Below are positions 16,388 through 24,807 of a stretch of 64,000 bases of DNA, piece after piece; position 1 is the stretch's first letter, and every line of letters begins with the position of its first letter. This DNA is from Haloarcula halobia. Its GTDB lineage: Archaea; Halobacteriota; Halobacteria; Halobacteriales; Haloarculaceae. The stretch spans positions 3,115,631-3,179,630 of the forward strand of contig NZ_CP119787.1 of the NCBI RefSeq assembly GCF_029338255.1, written 5' to 3'. The notes below the pieces were generated by a model. It was not told where the DNA came from, did not search any database, and was given only the letters and a program-made list of their open reading frames with translations. Made by a program: the position numbers and the translations under genes.

Positions 16388-17471
16388 AGCGCTGGAGTTT
16401 CGCGACCCCGAGCGAGCGACGGAACTGACGGACCGTCTCCGGGCGCTCGTCGACGGCGTCGACCGGCACCTCCGCGTGATGCACGTCTGTGGGTCACACG
16501 AGGAGGCCATCGCGGAGTTCGGGCTCCGGAGCGTCCTGCCGGACGGCCTGACGGTGGCGATGGGACCGGGCTGTCCGGTCTGTGTCACCGACCTGCCGGA
16601 GGTCGACGAGGCGGTGGCGCTGGCCGAGACGGGCCACACCGTGGCCACCTACGGCGACATGGTCCGCGTGCCCGGCAGCGACGGGAGCCTCGCCGACGCC
16701 CGGTCGGCCGGGGCGGACGTCAGGACGGTCTACAGCGCCGCGGAAGCGGTCGACGTCGCGACGGAGACCGACGGCGAGGTGGTGTTCTTCGCGACCGGGT
16801 TCGAGACCACCGCCGCGCCGACAGCGACCGTGCTCCGGGACGGGCCGCCGGAGAACTTCTCGGTGCTGTCGGCCCACAAGTACGTCCCGCCGGCGATGGA
16901 CGTCGTGGCCGCTCACCCCGACACGCAGGTCGACGGGTTCCTCGCCGCCGGGCACGCCGCGACGATAACCGGCGTGGACGTCTTCGAGAGCGTCGTCGAG
17001 AACCACGGCCTGCCGGTCGTCGTCGGGGGGTTCGAACCGCTCGACATCCTCGCGGGGTTGGTCATCCTGGTCGAGGAAATCAGCGCGGGCGAGGCCTCGG
17101 TGACCAACGCGTACCCCCGGTGTGTCGACGACGCCGGCAACCGGGCTGCCCGCGAGGCGCTGTGGGAGGTCTTCGAGCGGGTCCCCGGCAAGTGGCGCGG
17201 CGTCGCGGAGGTGCCCGACGCAACGCTCGAGCTCCGGGAGTCGTACGCGGAGTACGACGCCCGCCGGCAGTTCGACATCGACCGCCCGACCGTCGACGAC
17301 CGGACGACCGAGTGCATCTGTGGCGACATCATGGGCGGTCGCGCCAGCCCGACCGACTGCGACCTGTTCGGGACGGCGTGTACGCCGACGGACCCCGTCG
17401 GCGCCTGCATGGTGAGCGACGAGGGGCCCTGCCACATCCAGCACGCCTACGGCGGGAGGCGACAGCCGTGA
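16380..17471 (+). CDS. hypD: hydrogenase maturation factor HypD
   Basis: The 363-residue iron-sulfur protein assembles the Fe(CN)2CO ligand set with HypC. Visible motifs are VMHVCGSHEEAI, MGPGCPVCVT, FATGFETTAAPTA, SAHKYVPPAM and the C-terminal cysteine set CICGDIMGGRASPTDCDLFG. The start is the GTG at 16380, reading VTEALEFRDPERA, inside the end of hypC. Its TGA overlaps the hypE GTG by three bases (GTGA). Length and motifs are normal for the family. Confidence 0.96.
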   Translation: MTEALEFRDPERATELTDRLRALVDGVDRHLRVMHVCGSHEEAIAEFGLRSVLPDGLTVAMGPGCPVCVTDLPEVDEAVALAETGHTVATYGDMVRVPGSDGSLADARSAGADVRTVYSAAEAVDVATETDGEVVFFATGFETTAAPTATVLRDGPPENFSVLSAHKYVPPAMDVVAAHPDTQVDGFLAAGHAATITGVDVFESVVENHGLPVVVGGFEPLDILAGLVILVEEISAGEASVTNAYPRCVDDAGNRAAREALWEVFERVPGKWRGVAEVPDATLELRESYAEYDARRQFDIDRPTVDDRTTECICGDIMGGRASPTDCDLFGTACTPTDPVGACMVSDEGPCHIQHAYGGRRQP

Positions 17472-18589
17472 CCAGGACCGAGGCCGAGCCCGACGCCGTG
17501 GAAGAAACCGGCGAGTCGGCGGGCGACGCAACCGTCACCGCCGCCCACGGGGCGGGCACCGAGCGCACCCGCGACCTGCTCGACGCCGTCGTGACCGACC
17601 GCTTTGGCGACCCGGCGACGGCCGACGTCGGGCTGGGGGCGCTCGACGACGGCGCGGTCGTCCCTGACAGTGCGGTCAGAGACGTGGACCCACCGGCGGC
17701 CGACGGCGACCGTTCCCCCGAGGGCTCGACCGTCGTCACGACCGACGCCCACGTCGTACACCCCCGGGAGTTTCCCGGCGGCGACCTCGGTCGCCTCGCG
17801 GTCTGTGGGACCGTCAACGACCTCGCGGCGATGGGCGCGACCGCCCCGCTCGCGCTGTCGAGCGCCCTCGTCGTCGAGGCCGGCACGCCGGTCGCGGCCG
17901 TCGACCGGCTGACGTCGTCGATGGCGGCGGCCTGCGAGGAGGCGGGCTGTCAGCTCCGCACCGGCGACACGAAGGTGATGGGAAGCGGGGACGTCGACGG
18001 CATCGTCGTCACGACCACCGGCGTCGGTCGGATCGAACGCGGCGCCGAACTGGCCGCCACCGGCGTCTCGCCCGGCGACGCGTTGCTCGTGACCGGCCCG
18101 GTCGGCGACCACGGCGTCGCCCTGCTGGCGGCCCGCGAGGGCTTCGAGTTCGCCTCTCCGCTCAGGAGCGACGTGCGACCCGTCAACGACCTGGTCGCCG
18201 CCGCCCGGGAAGCCGGCCGGGTGACCGCGGCGACGGACCCGACCCGAGGGGGGGTGGCGAACGCCGTCAACGAACTCGCCGCCGCCAGCGAGGTCGGACT
18301 GGTCCTCGACGAGCAGTCGATACCCGTCGCCGACGCGACCCGCGGCGCGGCCGAGGTGCTCGGCCTCGACCCGCTGACCGTCGCCTGCGAGGGGCGGATG
18401 GTGCTCGCAGTCGACGCCGCCGACGCCGACGCCGTCCGTGACCGGCTCAGAGAACTGCCCGGCGGTGAGAGGGCGGCGGTCGTCGGCCGTGCGGTCGACG
18501 ACCACCCCGGCGACGTCGTCCTCGACACCGGCTTCGGGGAGCGCTACCTCGACGTCCCGACCGGCGAACGGGTCCCCCGAATCTGTTGA
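17468..18589 (+). CDS. hypE: hydrogenase maturation factor HypE
   Basis: A 373-residue PurM/AIR-synthase-fold enzyme. It dehydrates the thiocarboxamide that HypF places on its C-terminal cysteine to thiocyanate, the source of the active-site CN ligands. The protein indeed ends PRIC. Other marks are VTAAHGAGTERTRDLL, LGALDDGAVV, VTTDAHVVHPREFPGGDLG and TDPTRGGVANAVNELA. The N-terminus has an acidic extension of about 25 residues. The start is the GTG at 17468, overlapping the hypD stop. Confidence 0.96.
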   Translation: MTRTEAEPDAVEETGESAGDATVTAAHGAGTERTRDLLDAVVTDRFGDPATADVGLGALDDGAVVPDSAVRDVDPPAADGDRSPEGSTVVTTDAHVVHPREFPGGDLGRLAVCGTVNDLAAMGATAPLALSSALVVEAGTPVAAVDRLTSSMAAACEEAGCQLRTGDTKVMGSGDVDGIVVTTTGVGRIERGAELAATGVSPGDALLVTGPVGDHGVALLAAREGFEFASPLRSDVRPVNDLVAAAREAGRVTAATDPTRGGVANAVNELAAASEVGLVLDEQSIPVADATRGAAEVLGLDPLTVACEGRMVLAVDAADADAVRDRLRELPGGERAAVVGRAVDDHPGDVVLDTGFGERYLDVPTGERVPRIC

Positions 18590-18592
18590 ACC

Positions 18593-18994
18593 ATGCACGA
18601 ACTCGCCATCGCGGACCGGCTGCTCGACCGCGCCGTATCGGCCGCTCGCGACGCCGGCGCGGAGCGGGTCGACGGACTGACAGTCGAACTCGGTACCGCG
18701 ACGCACCTCGTCCCCGAACAGGTGGCGTTCTGCCTCGACGCGGTCGCCGAGGACACCCCCGCGGAGGGTGCCACAGTCACCTTCGAGCGCGTGTCGGCCC
18801 GTGGCGAGTGTTCGTGCGGGTGGCACGGCGAGCTGGAGACGCTCGCCGAGACGGTCGCCGGGGTCCCGGACAGGCGCTGTCCGGACTGCGGAGCCGAGGT
18901 CGAACTCACCGCCGGGCGCGAGTGCCGGCTGAAGACCGTCGAGATTCCCGAGGCACCGACCACTCGAAAGACCGACCAGACGGACCAGACGTGA
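18593..18994 (+). CDS. hypA: hydrogenase nickel insertion protein HypA
   Basis: The 133-residue protein starts MHELAIADRLLD. His2 with the amino terminus binds nickel. The zinc site is formed by CSCGW (residues about 73-77) and RRCPDCG (about 97-103), two cysteine pairs as in other HypA proteins. The C-terminal 20 residues are a Thr/Asp-rich tail. It follows hypE by three bases and precedes hypB by 13, and it works with HypB to deliver nickel to the large subunit. Confidence 0.95.
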   Translation: MHELAIADRLLDRAVSAARDAGAERVDGLTVELGTATHLVPEQVAFCLDAVAEDTPAEGATVTFERVSARGECSCGWHGELETLAETVAGVPDRRCPDCGAEVELTAGRECRLKTVEIPEAPTTRKTDQTDQT

Positions 18995-19007
18995 GCGAAC
19001 GTCCACG

Positions 19008-19847
19008 ATGACCTACCACGCAACCCACGACGTCGACCGACTCCTCGCATCGCTCGCTCGAACGATAACGCGCCTGCAACCCCGCCAGCCGCTCCCTCCA
19101 GACCGCCGCCGTGGGCCACTCCGGACGCACCGCTTCGGGCACGAGAGCGACCCCGAGGCAGGTGGTAGCGGTGACACCGCCGAGGCCGACGTCCTCGCTG
19201 CGGTCCGCGAGACGGCCGGCGACGTCCACGAGCGACTCGGGCACGACCACGACGTCTTCGCCGTCGAGCTGCTCGGCGCGACCGGCGCCGGGAAGACGGC
19301 CCTGCTCGAGTCGTTGCTGGGGGACGAGGGGCCGACGCCGTTCGCCGGCGAACGCGTCGGGGTCGTCACCGGCGACGTGGCCGGCACCGACGACGCCGAC
19401 CGCCTGCGGGCCCTCGACGTCCCCGTGGTGAACGTGACGACCGGGCGGGACTGTCACCTCGACCCGGAGCGCGTCGACAGCGCACTGGACGACTTCGACC
19501 TCGACCGTCTCGACGTGCTGGTCGTCGAGAACGTCGGCAACATGGTCTGCCCGGCCGACTTCCCGCTCGGGACCGACGTCCGCGCCGTCGTCGTCAGCCC
19601 CACCGAGGGGGACGACGTCGTCCGGAAACATCCGCTGTTGTTCCAGGTCTGTGACGTCGCGGTCCTCAACAAGGGAGACGTCGCCGCCGCCGTCGGGGCC
19701 GACGTACAGCGGATGGCCGACGACGTCGACCACGTCGCTCCCGAGACCCCGGTCGTCCGGACCAGCGCCGAGACGGGCGCGGGCATCGACGAACTGTCGG
19801 CGTGGCTCGTCGACCGACGCCGCGAGCGAGTCCACTCCCATGGCTGA
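19008..19847 (+). CDS. hypB: hydrogenase nickel insertion GTPase HypB
   Basis: This is a 279-residue SIMIBI GTPase with the P-loop ELLGATGAGKTALLES, GVVTGDVAGTDDADR, the GRDCHLDPERV metal-site cysteine and histidine, VVENVGNMVCPADFPLG and the base-recognition motif LNKGD (commonly NKxD). The N-terminal 60 residues are a basic, histidine-poor extension rather than a nickel-storing His-rich tract. The ATG at 19008 follows hypA closely, and the end overlaps hypF by eight bases. Confidence 0.94.
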   Translation: MTYHATHDVDRLLASLARTITRLQPRQPLPPDRRRGPLRTHRFGHESDPEAGGSGDTAEADVLAAVRETAGDVHERLGHDHDVFAVELLGATGAGKTALLESLLGDEGPTPFAGERVGVVTGDVAGTDDADRLRALDVPVVNVTTGRDCHLDPERVDSALDDFDLDRLDVLVVENVGNMVCPADFPLGTDVRAVVVSPTEGDDVVRKHPLLFQVCDVAVLNKGDVAAAVGADVQRMADDVDHVAPETPVVRTSAETGAGIDELSAWLVDRRRERVHSHG

Positions 19848-22224
19848 ACGCGCCGACCGTCGGGCGGACGCGGCCGAACCGGATCGCGACGAAGGTCCCG
19901 CGAGCGAGGGCGAGTCCGACGGCGCCCGTGACGCCGACGCCGGTCCCAGCGCCGTCGCGGTGGGGGTGACCGGGACGGTCCAGGGCGTCGGCTTTCGCCC
20001 GTTCGTCGCCCGGACGGCCGGGGAACACGGGGTGGCCGGCAGGGTGAAAAATGCCGACGACGGGGTCCGGATCGTCTTCGAGGGAGCGCCCGGAGCGGTC
20101 GAGGAAGCCGTCGAGACGGTCCGGACGGACCCACCGCCGCTCGCGACCGTCGACGACGTGACGGTCGCCGACTGTGACCCGGCCGGCCACGAGCAGTTCG
20201 AGATCGTCCCGTCGACGGCCGCCGGAGAGCGGGCGACGCTCGTCCCGCCGGACACCGGGATCTGTGCCGACTGCCGGGCGGACATCCGCGCCCCGGACTC
20301 CCGGTACCACGGTTACTGGGCGACAGCCTGCGTGAACTGTGGCCCGCGCTTTGCCATCACCGAGGGTCTGCCGTACGACCGCAAGCGGACCGCGATGAGT
20401 GACTTTCGACGCTGCCCGGACTGCCAGGCCGCCTACGAGTCCCCGACCGACAGGCGGTTCCACGCACAGACCGTCGCCTGTCCGGCGTGTGGACCGACGC
20501 TGACGCTGGTCGACGGCGACGGAACCGACCTGACTGCCGGGACGGCGGCGCTGTCACACCTCGCCGACCGCCTCGCGGAGGGCGAAGTTGCCGGACTCAA
20601 AGGCGCCGGCGGGTGCCACCTGTGCTGTCGCGCGACCGACGCCGACGCCGTCGGGTGTCTCCGCGAGCGGACCGGCCGCGACGAAAAGCCCTTCGCCGTC
20701 ATGGCCCCGTCCGTGGAACGCGTCGAGGCGTTCGCCCGGGTCGACGCTGCCGAGCGCGAGTCCCTCACCGACGCGCGTCGCCCCATCGTCGTGCTGGACC
20801 GACGGACGCCGGCCGGCGACGACGCCCGCTGGCTAGAGGCCGTCGCCCCGGGACTGCACACCGTCGGCGTGATGCTGCCCTACAGCGGCGTCCACCACCT
20901 CCTGTTCGACCGGGTGACCGACCCGCTCGTGATGACGAGCGCCAACCGCCCTGGCGAGCCGATGTGTACCACCCGGACGGAGCTGCTCGACCTGTCGGCG
21001 GTCGACTGTGTGCTCGTCCACGACCGGGACGTGACCAACCGCTGTGACGACAGCGTCGTCCGCCACGTCGACGGCGACCGGCGCTTTCTCCGGCGCTCCC
21101 GTGGCTGGGTTCCCGACCCCCTTCCCCGACCCGTCGTCCCCGACCTGGAGGTGCTGGGCGCCGGCGGTCGGTCCGACGTCACCGTGGCCCTGACCGACGG
21201 CGACCGCGTGGTGCCCAGCCAGCACGTGGGGACGGTCACCGACCCGGCGACGGCACGCTTTCACCGCCGGGCGGCCGCGCACCTTTCGACGCTGCTCGAC
21301 GTGGACCCCGACGTCGTCGCCCACGACCTGCACCCGGAGTTCCGGACGAGGGCGGTCGCTGAAACGGTCGACGCCCGGTCCGTCGGGGTGTGGCACCACC
21401 ACGCGCACGCCGCCGCGTTGCTCGCCGAACACGACCGGTCCCGGGCGGTGGTAATCGCCGCGGACGGGACCGGATACGGCCCGGACGGTGTCGTCCGCGG
21501 CGGGGAGGTACTAGACAGTCGGCTCGCCCGGAGCGACCGGGTCGGCGGCCTCTCGGAGTTCCGACTCCCCGGCGGCGAGCGGGCGGTGCGCGAGCCGGCG
21601 CGGGTCCTCGCCGATCTCCTCGACGACGAGCGCCGCGTCACGGACCTGCTCGTCGAGCACGGTATCGTCGACGACCGGACGGCCGCGGCCACCATCCACC
21701 GGCAGGCGGCTCGCAAGCTGAACAGCCCGGTGACGACCAGTGCCGGGCGGTTCCTCGACGCGACCAGCGCGCTACTTGGGCTCTGTACGGAGCGGTCGTA
21801 CCGCGGACAGCCGGCGCGCAGGCTGGAAGCGGTCGCCGCCCGCGGCGACCCGCACGACGTCGACCCACCCGTCGACCGGACCGGTGTGGCACCCACCGTC
21901 CGGGCTGACCGCGCACTCGAGCATCTCGCGGCCCTGTCGGACCGACACGCGCCCGCCGACGTCGCCGCCACCGCACAGCGGCTTCTCGCCGACGGCCTCG
22001 CGGAGATTGCCGTGGACGCCGCGCAGCGCCGAGGGCTGCAAGCGGTGGGGTTCACCGGTGGCGTCGCGTACAACCCGGCCATCTCGGCCCGCATCCGGGA
22101 GGCCGTCACCGACGCTGGGCTGGCGTTCCTGGGCCACGCGGCGGTACCGCCCGGCGACGGCGGCCTCTCGTACGGACAGGCGGTGGCGGTCAGTGCTCGC
22201 GCCGAGCGGGGGGACCTCGAATAG
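19840..22224 (+). CDS. hypF: carbamoyltransferase HypF
   Basis: A 794-residue protein with the full HypF order. The acylphosphatase domain carries VTGTVQGVGFRPFVART (about residues 43-59). Two C4 zinc fingers follow (CADC/CVNC and CPDC/CPAC, about 140-225), with ACVNCGPRFAITEGLPYDR between them. The YrdC-like domain carries LKGAGGCHLCCRATD, and the C-terminal Kae1-like domain has HHHAHAAALLAEH, AADGTGYGPDG and GFTGGVAYNPAIS. It makes carbamoyl-adenylate and loads HypE. The first 40 residues are an acidic extension. It is the last gene of the operon. Confidence 0.96.
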   Translation: MAERADRRADAAEPDRDEGPASEGESDGARDADAGPSAVAVGVTGTVQGVGFRPFVARTAGEHGVAGRVKNADDGVRIVFEGAPGAVEEAVETVRTDPPPLATVDDVTVADCDPAGHEQFEIVPSTAAGERATLVPPDTGICADCRADIRAPDSRYHGYWATACVNCGPRFAITEGLPYDRKRTAMSDFRRCPDCQAAYESPTDRRFHAQTVACPACGPTLTLVDGDGTDLTAGTAALSHLADRLAEGEVAGLKGAGGCHLCCRATDADAVGCLRERTGRDEKPFAVMAPSVERVEAFARVDAAERESLTDARRPIVVLDRRTPAGDDARWLEAVAPGLHTVGVMLPYSGVHHLLFDRVTDPLVMTSANRPGEPMCTTRTELLDLSAVDCVLVHDRDVTNRCDDSVVRHVDGDRRFLRRSRGWVPDPLPRPVVPDLEVLGAGGRSDVTVALTDGDRVVPSQHVGTVTDPATARFHRRAAAHLSTLLDVDPDVVAHDLHPEFRTRAVAETVDARSVGVWHHHAHAAALLAEHDRSRAVVIAADGTGYGPDGVVRGGEVLDSRLARSDRVGGLSEFRLPGGERAVREPARVLADLLDDERRVTDLLVEHGIVDDRTAAATIHRQAARKLNSPVTTSAGRFLDATSALLGLCTERSYRGQPARRLEAVAARGDPHDVDPPVDRTGVAPTVRADRALEHLAALSDRHAPADVAATAQRLLADGLAEIAVDAAQRRGLQAVGFTGGVAYNPAISARIREAVTDAGLAFLGHAAVPPGDGGLSYGQAVAVSARAERGDLE

Positions 22225-22274
22225 TCGACGGACCACACCGGGGGCGACGAGGCCACCGACGACAGGACCAGACT

Positions 22275-22360
22275 CGGGGGACGGCCCCCGCTCCGTAGCA
22301 CGGCTTCCGACGACGACCGGCCAGCGGGAGTGACAACCGGACCATCGAGAGACGGTCCGG
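22275..22360 (+). terminator. paired hairpins after the hydrogenase operon
   Basis: Two hairpins lie in the 242-base gap between convergent genes. CGGGGG/CCCCCG has a four-base loop (22275-22290), and CCGGACC/GGTCCGG has a ten-base loop (22337-22360). They are placed where the hypF transcript should end. Archaeal termination usually relies on T tracts, which are absent, so they may instead stabilise the transcript end. Confidence 0.35.
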
Positions 22361-22466
22361 CGAGCGAAGCGAGCCAGTGGCCCGCAGTGCGAGGAACCGG
22401 GCGCCAGGGCTCTAGATATCTGCGAACGGGGGTCCCGGCGGACTCCCCGACGGGAACACGTAGTCG

Positions 22467-22697
22467 CTAGTCCATCGCGATGTAGGTCTGCGTGTTCTCG
22501 ACGCCCTGGATGTCCTGGATGTGGGTGGCAGCCACGTCCTTGACCGCGGCGGGCGTGTCGACCGACACCTTCGCGATGAGGTCGACGTCGCCGGCGACGA
22601 TGTGGGCCTCGCCGACCCCGTCGATGGCTTCGATTTCGTCCCGCAGGCGGTCCGCGTCTCCAGTGTGGGCTTTGACCATGACGTACGCAGTGACCAT
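22467..22697 (-). CDS. stand-alone RAM (Lrp/AsnC ligand-binding) domain protein
   Basis: The 76-residue protein is the C-terminal effector domain of Lrp/AsnC regulators without a DNA-binding part: VTAYVMVKAHTGDADRL, DGVGEAHIVAGDVDLIAKV and IQGVENTQTYIAMD. The start is the ATG at 22697, with GGAGGTG six bases upstream inside the end of trkA. Such stand-alone RAM proteins form rings that bind amino acids. Co-transcription with trkA suggests it senses a ligand relevant to potassium uptake. A paralogue lies on the other side of trkA at 23500. Confidence 0.85.
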   Translation of the reverse strand: MVTAYVMVKAHTGDADRLRDEIEAIDGVGEAHIVAGDVDLIAKVSVDTPAAVKDVAATHIQDIQGVENTQTYIAMD

Positions 22698-22698
22698 C

Positions 22699-23385
22699 TC
22701 AGGCACCTCCGAGTGCGGTCGCCGTTTCGGAGTCGCCGACGACGATGCTCCGGACGTCCGCGAGGTTGTTGAAGTCCGCGAGTACGACGACCTTGTCGCC
22801 GGCCTCGAGCGTCTCGTCGGCGTTCGGCAGGCCGAGCGGCGAGTCGTCCTTCGCGTGGGCCATCAGCTGCGAATCCGCCGGGAGTTCCAGTTCCGACAGC
22901 GAGTACCCCTCCATCGGTGAGCCCTTCGAGATGGTGAACTCGACGAGCTGGAGGTTCTGTGCGATGTCGGCGACGGCGCGGATGTTGCCGCCCAGCAGCG
23001 CGTTCTTGGCGGCGATGGCGCCCAGCCGTTCGGGGTAGATGACCTCGTCGACCTCCGAGGCGTAGCGGCGGTAGATCTCCTCGCGGTAGTCCTCGTCGAT
23101 GCGCATGACCGTCCGGCAGCCGTGTTCCTTGGCCACCATACAGGCGACGAAGTTGGTGTTGAGGTCGCCGGTGAGCGCGCCCAGCGCCTCGGCGTCGTCC
23201 AGATCGGCCTGCGCGATGGTGTCTTCCATCCCGGCGTCGCCGGCGACGACCTCGAAGCCGGCGTCCCGGGCGCGCTCGATGGTCGTCTCGTTTACCTCCA
23301 CGAGGACGACCTCGTGTCCACTCTCATTGAGGACGCGCGCGGTCCGGAGGCCGACGCGACCTGCACCCACGATAACGAATCTCAT
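22699..23385 (-). CDS. trkA: Trk potassium uptake regulatory protein TrkA
   Basis: The 228-residue protein has an N-terminal NAD-binding RCK domain beginning MRFVIVGAGRVGLRTARVL, with an acidic end of beta-2 (LVEVNE), and MRIDEDYREEIYRRY. A C-terminal TrkA_C domain (about residues 140-220) carries the SKGSPMEGYSLSELELP and GDKVVVLADF segments. It gates a TrkH-type potassium channel, central to salt-in halophiles. No trkH gene is in this window. The gene leads a two-gene unit with the RAM protein downstream. Confidence 0.92.
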   Translation of the reverse strand: MRFVIVGAGRVGLRTARVLNESGHEVVLVEVNETTIERARDAGFEVVAGDAGMEDTIAQADLDDAEALGALTGDLNTNFVACMVAKEHGCRTVMRIDEDYREEIYRRYASEVDEVIYPERLGAIAAKNALLGGNIRAVADIAQNLQLVEFTISKGSPMEGYSLSELELPADSQLMAHAKDDSPLGLPNADETLEAGDKVVVLADFNNLADVRSIVVGDSETATALGGA

Positions 23386-23499
23386 GTGGGGCCGTACGAG
23401 ACGGGGGTGAATAAAAGTACCCCGGAGAATCGACGGACTGGCACGGGACGGACCGCCCCGCGGGAAACCTTTTGGTGGGCTGGTACGTCATAGCATAGT

Positions 23500-23730
23500 A
23501 TGGTAAACGCCTTCATCATGATCAAGACCGTCGCCGGGAAGTCCGAGGAGCTGCTGAACGCCGTCAAAGAGTCCGACGGCATCGGCGAGGCCCACATCGT
23601 CGCCGGGCAGTACGACATCATCGCGGAGGCGTCGGGAACGGAGGTGTACGACGTCATGCACTCGGTGTCCTCCCAGATACGGAACCTCGAAGGCGTCGCG
23701 GACACGCGGACCTACATCTGTCTGGAGTGA
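23500..23730 (+). CDS. stand-alone RAM (Lrp/AsnC ligand-binding) domain protein
   Basis: A 76-residue paralogue of the protein at 22467-22697, sharing the DGIGEAHIVAG core and the ending LEGVADTRTYICLE. It is divergent from trkA, with 114 bases between starts. It has no helix-turn-helix and would act by ligand binding or by joining a full-length Lrp. The start is the ATG at 23500. Confidence 0.85.
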   Translation: MVNAFIMIKTVAGKSEELLNAVKESDGIGEAHIVAGQYDIIAEASGTEVYDVMHSVSSQIRNLEGVADTRTYICLE

Positions 23731-23776
23731 GGCGTCACTCCGATACCGAAAAGAGGACTGACCCCGTAGCGGGAGC

Positions 23777-24100
23777 ATGGTCAGCGTCCTCGGTATCGTC
23801 GGACTGCTCGTCATCGTCCTGCTCAACAGCGCGATGACGGCGCTGATGACGCGGTTCTTCCGCGTCAGACTGAAGACGCGATGGGGCAGCCTCCTCTATT
23901 CGCTCTTGCTCTGTCCGGTCGCCATGTTCGTCGTCCTGCTCGTGTTGAGCGGTCCGCTCCCGCTTGGTGACGGCCTGAACCTCGGACCCGGGTCGACGCT
24001 GTTTCTCACCATCGCCGTCCCGCTGGCGGTCGGGATGACCTTCGACTACGTCTGGATGCCCGCGCCCGACGAGGTGGAGCTGCCGGCCTCGCTGAACTAG
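23777..24100 (+). CDS. small membrane protein of unknown function
   Basis: The 107-residue protein has three hydrophobic helices: a signal-anchor-like start ([19 protein letters not shown]), [20 protein letters not shown] and [21 protein letters not shown] basic patch [12 protein letters not shown] lies between helices 1 and 2, which places that loop in the cytoplasm. The tail is acidic. I do not recognise the family by name. Its stop overlaps the stop of the convergent tmk gene by four bases. Confidence 0.7.
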   Translation: MVSVLGIVGLLVIVLLNSAMTALMTRFFRVRLKTRWGSLLYSLLLCPVAMFVVLLVLSGPLPLGDGLNLGPGSTLFLTIAVPLAVGMTFDYVWMPAPDEVELPASLN

Positions 24101-24690
24101 CAGCGGGCGAGAATCGCCTCGCGGACCCGTTCGTACACGGCGTCCGGTGACCGGGTGGCGTCGACGCGGACGAACCGCTCGGAGTCGGCCGCGAGGAGTC
24201 GTTCGTAGTTCTCTCGCACGTCCGCGAGGTAGTCGGCCGCCTCGAACTTGTTGGTCGCGCCGCTGCGCCGGGCGGCCGTCCCGGGGTCGACGTCGAGGTA
24301 GACGGTGAGGTCAGGCGGCCGCGTCCAGGGTTCGTGGACCCGCCGGACGTACGCCAGAGCGTCCTCGAACGCGTCGGCGTCCGAAAGCGTCGCGCCCTGA
24401 TAAGCGTACCGCGAGTCCGAGTAGCGGTCGGAGACGACGAGTCGCCCGTCCGCCAGCGCCGGTTCGACGGTCTCTGCGAGGTGGGCGGCGTGGTCTGCGG
24501 TGTAGAGGAACAGCTCCGCCAGCGAGTCGGCACCGTCGTCGTCGATAGAGCGCTGGACGCAGTCGCCGTACCAGGTGTCCGTGGGTTCCCGGGTGAAGAC
24601 GGCGTCGGCCGGCAGGGCGTCGTCGGTCGCGAGACGGTCCCAGACCGTCGACTTCCCGCTGCCGTCGAGGCCTTCGAGCGTGACGAGCAT
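24097..24690 (-). CDS. tmk: thymidylate kinase
   Basis: This is a 197-residue kinase that makes dTDP from dTMP. It has the P-loop [13 protein letters not shown], the [11 protein letters not shown] substrate loop (the DR-x or REP region of Tmk), [15 protein letters not shown], and a LID region with [10 protein letters not shown]. Length and motif order are normal. The start is the ATG at 24690. It is likely monocistronic. Confidence 0.93.
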   Translation of the reverse strand: MLVTLEGLDGSGKSTVWDRLATDDALPADAVFTREPTDTWYGDCVQRSIDDDGADSLAELFLYTADHAAHLAETVEPALADGRLVVSDRYSDSRYAYQGATLSDADAFEDALAYVRRVHEPWTRPPDLTVYLDVDPGTAARRSGATNKFEAADYLADVRENYERLLAADSERFVRVDATRSPDAVYERVREAILARC

Positions 24691-24776
24691 ATCCGGGTGT
24701 CGGCCCGCGGGTACGTAAGCACCCCGACGTCGTCCGGCGTGCTATCGGGTCACGGACCATACCAGTTGCGCCGTAC

Positions 24777-24787
24777 CTTTACAGTAT
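24777..24787 (+). promoter_or_regulatory. TATA box of the NDUFA9-like gene
   Basis: ctttacagtat is centred about 27 bases before the ATG at 24808, the leaderless spacing. It favours that ATG over the GTG at 24799. Confidence 0.45.
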
Positions 24788-24807
24788 AGCCGGTCGATGT
24801 GTCAGGT

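Noticed and set aside
12444-22224. Recent foreign origin of the hydrogenase operon from base composition
   Set aside because: By eye, GC content and codon use match the neighbouring genes, and acidic extensions look native. No integrase or flanking repeat borders the operon itself. Transfer cannot be claimed without a phylogeny.
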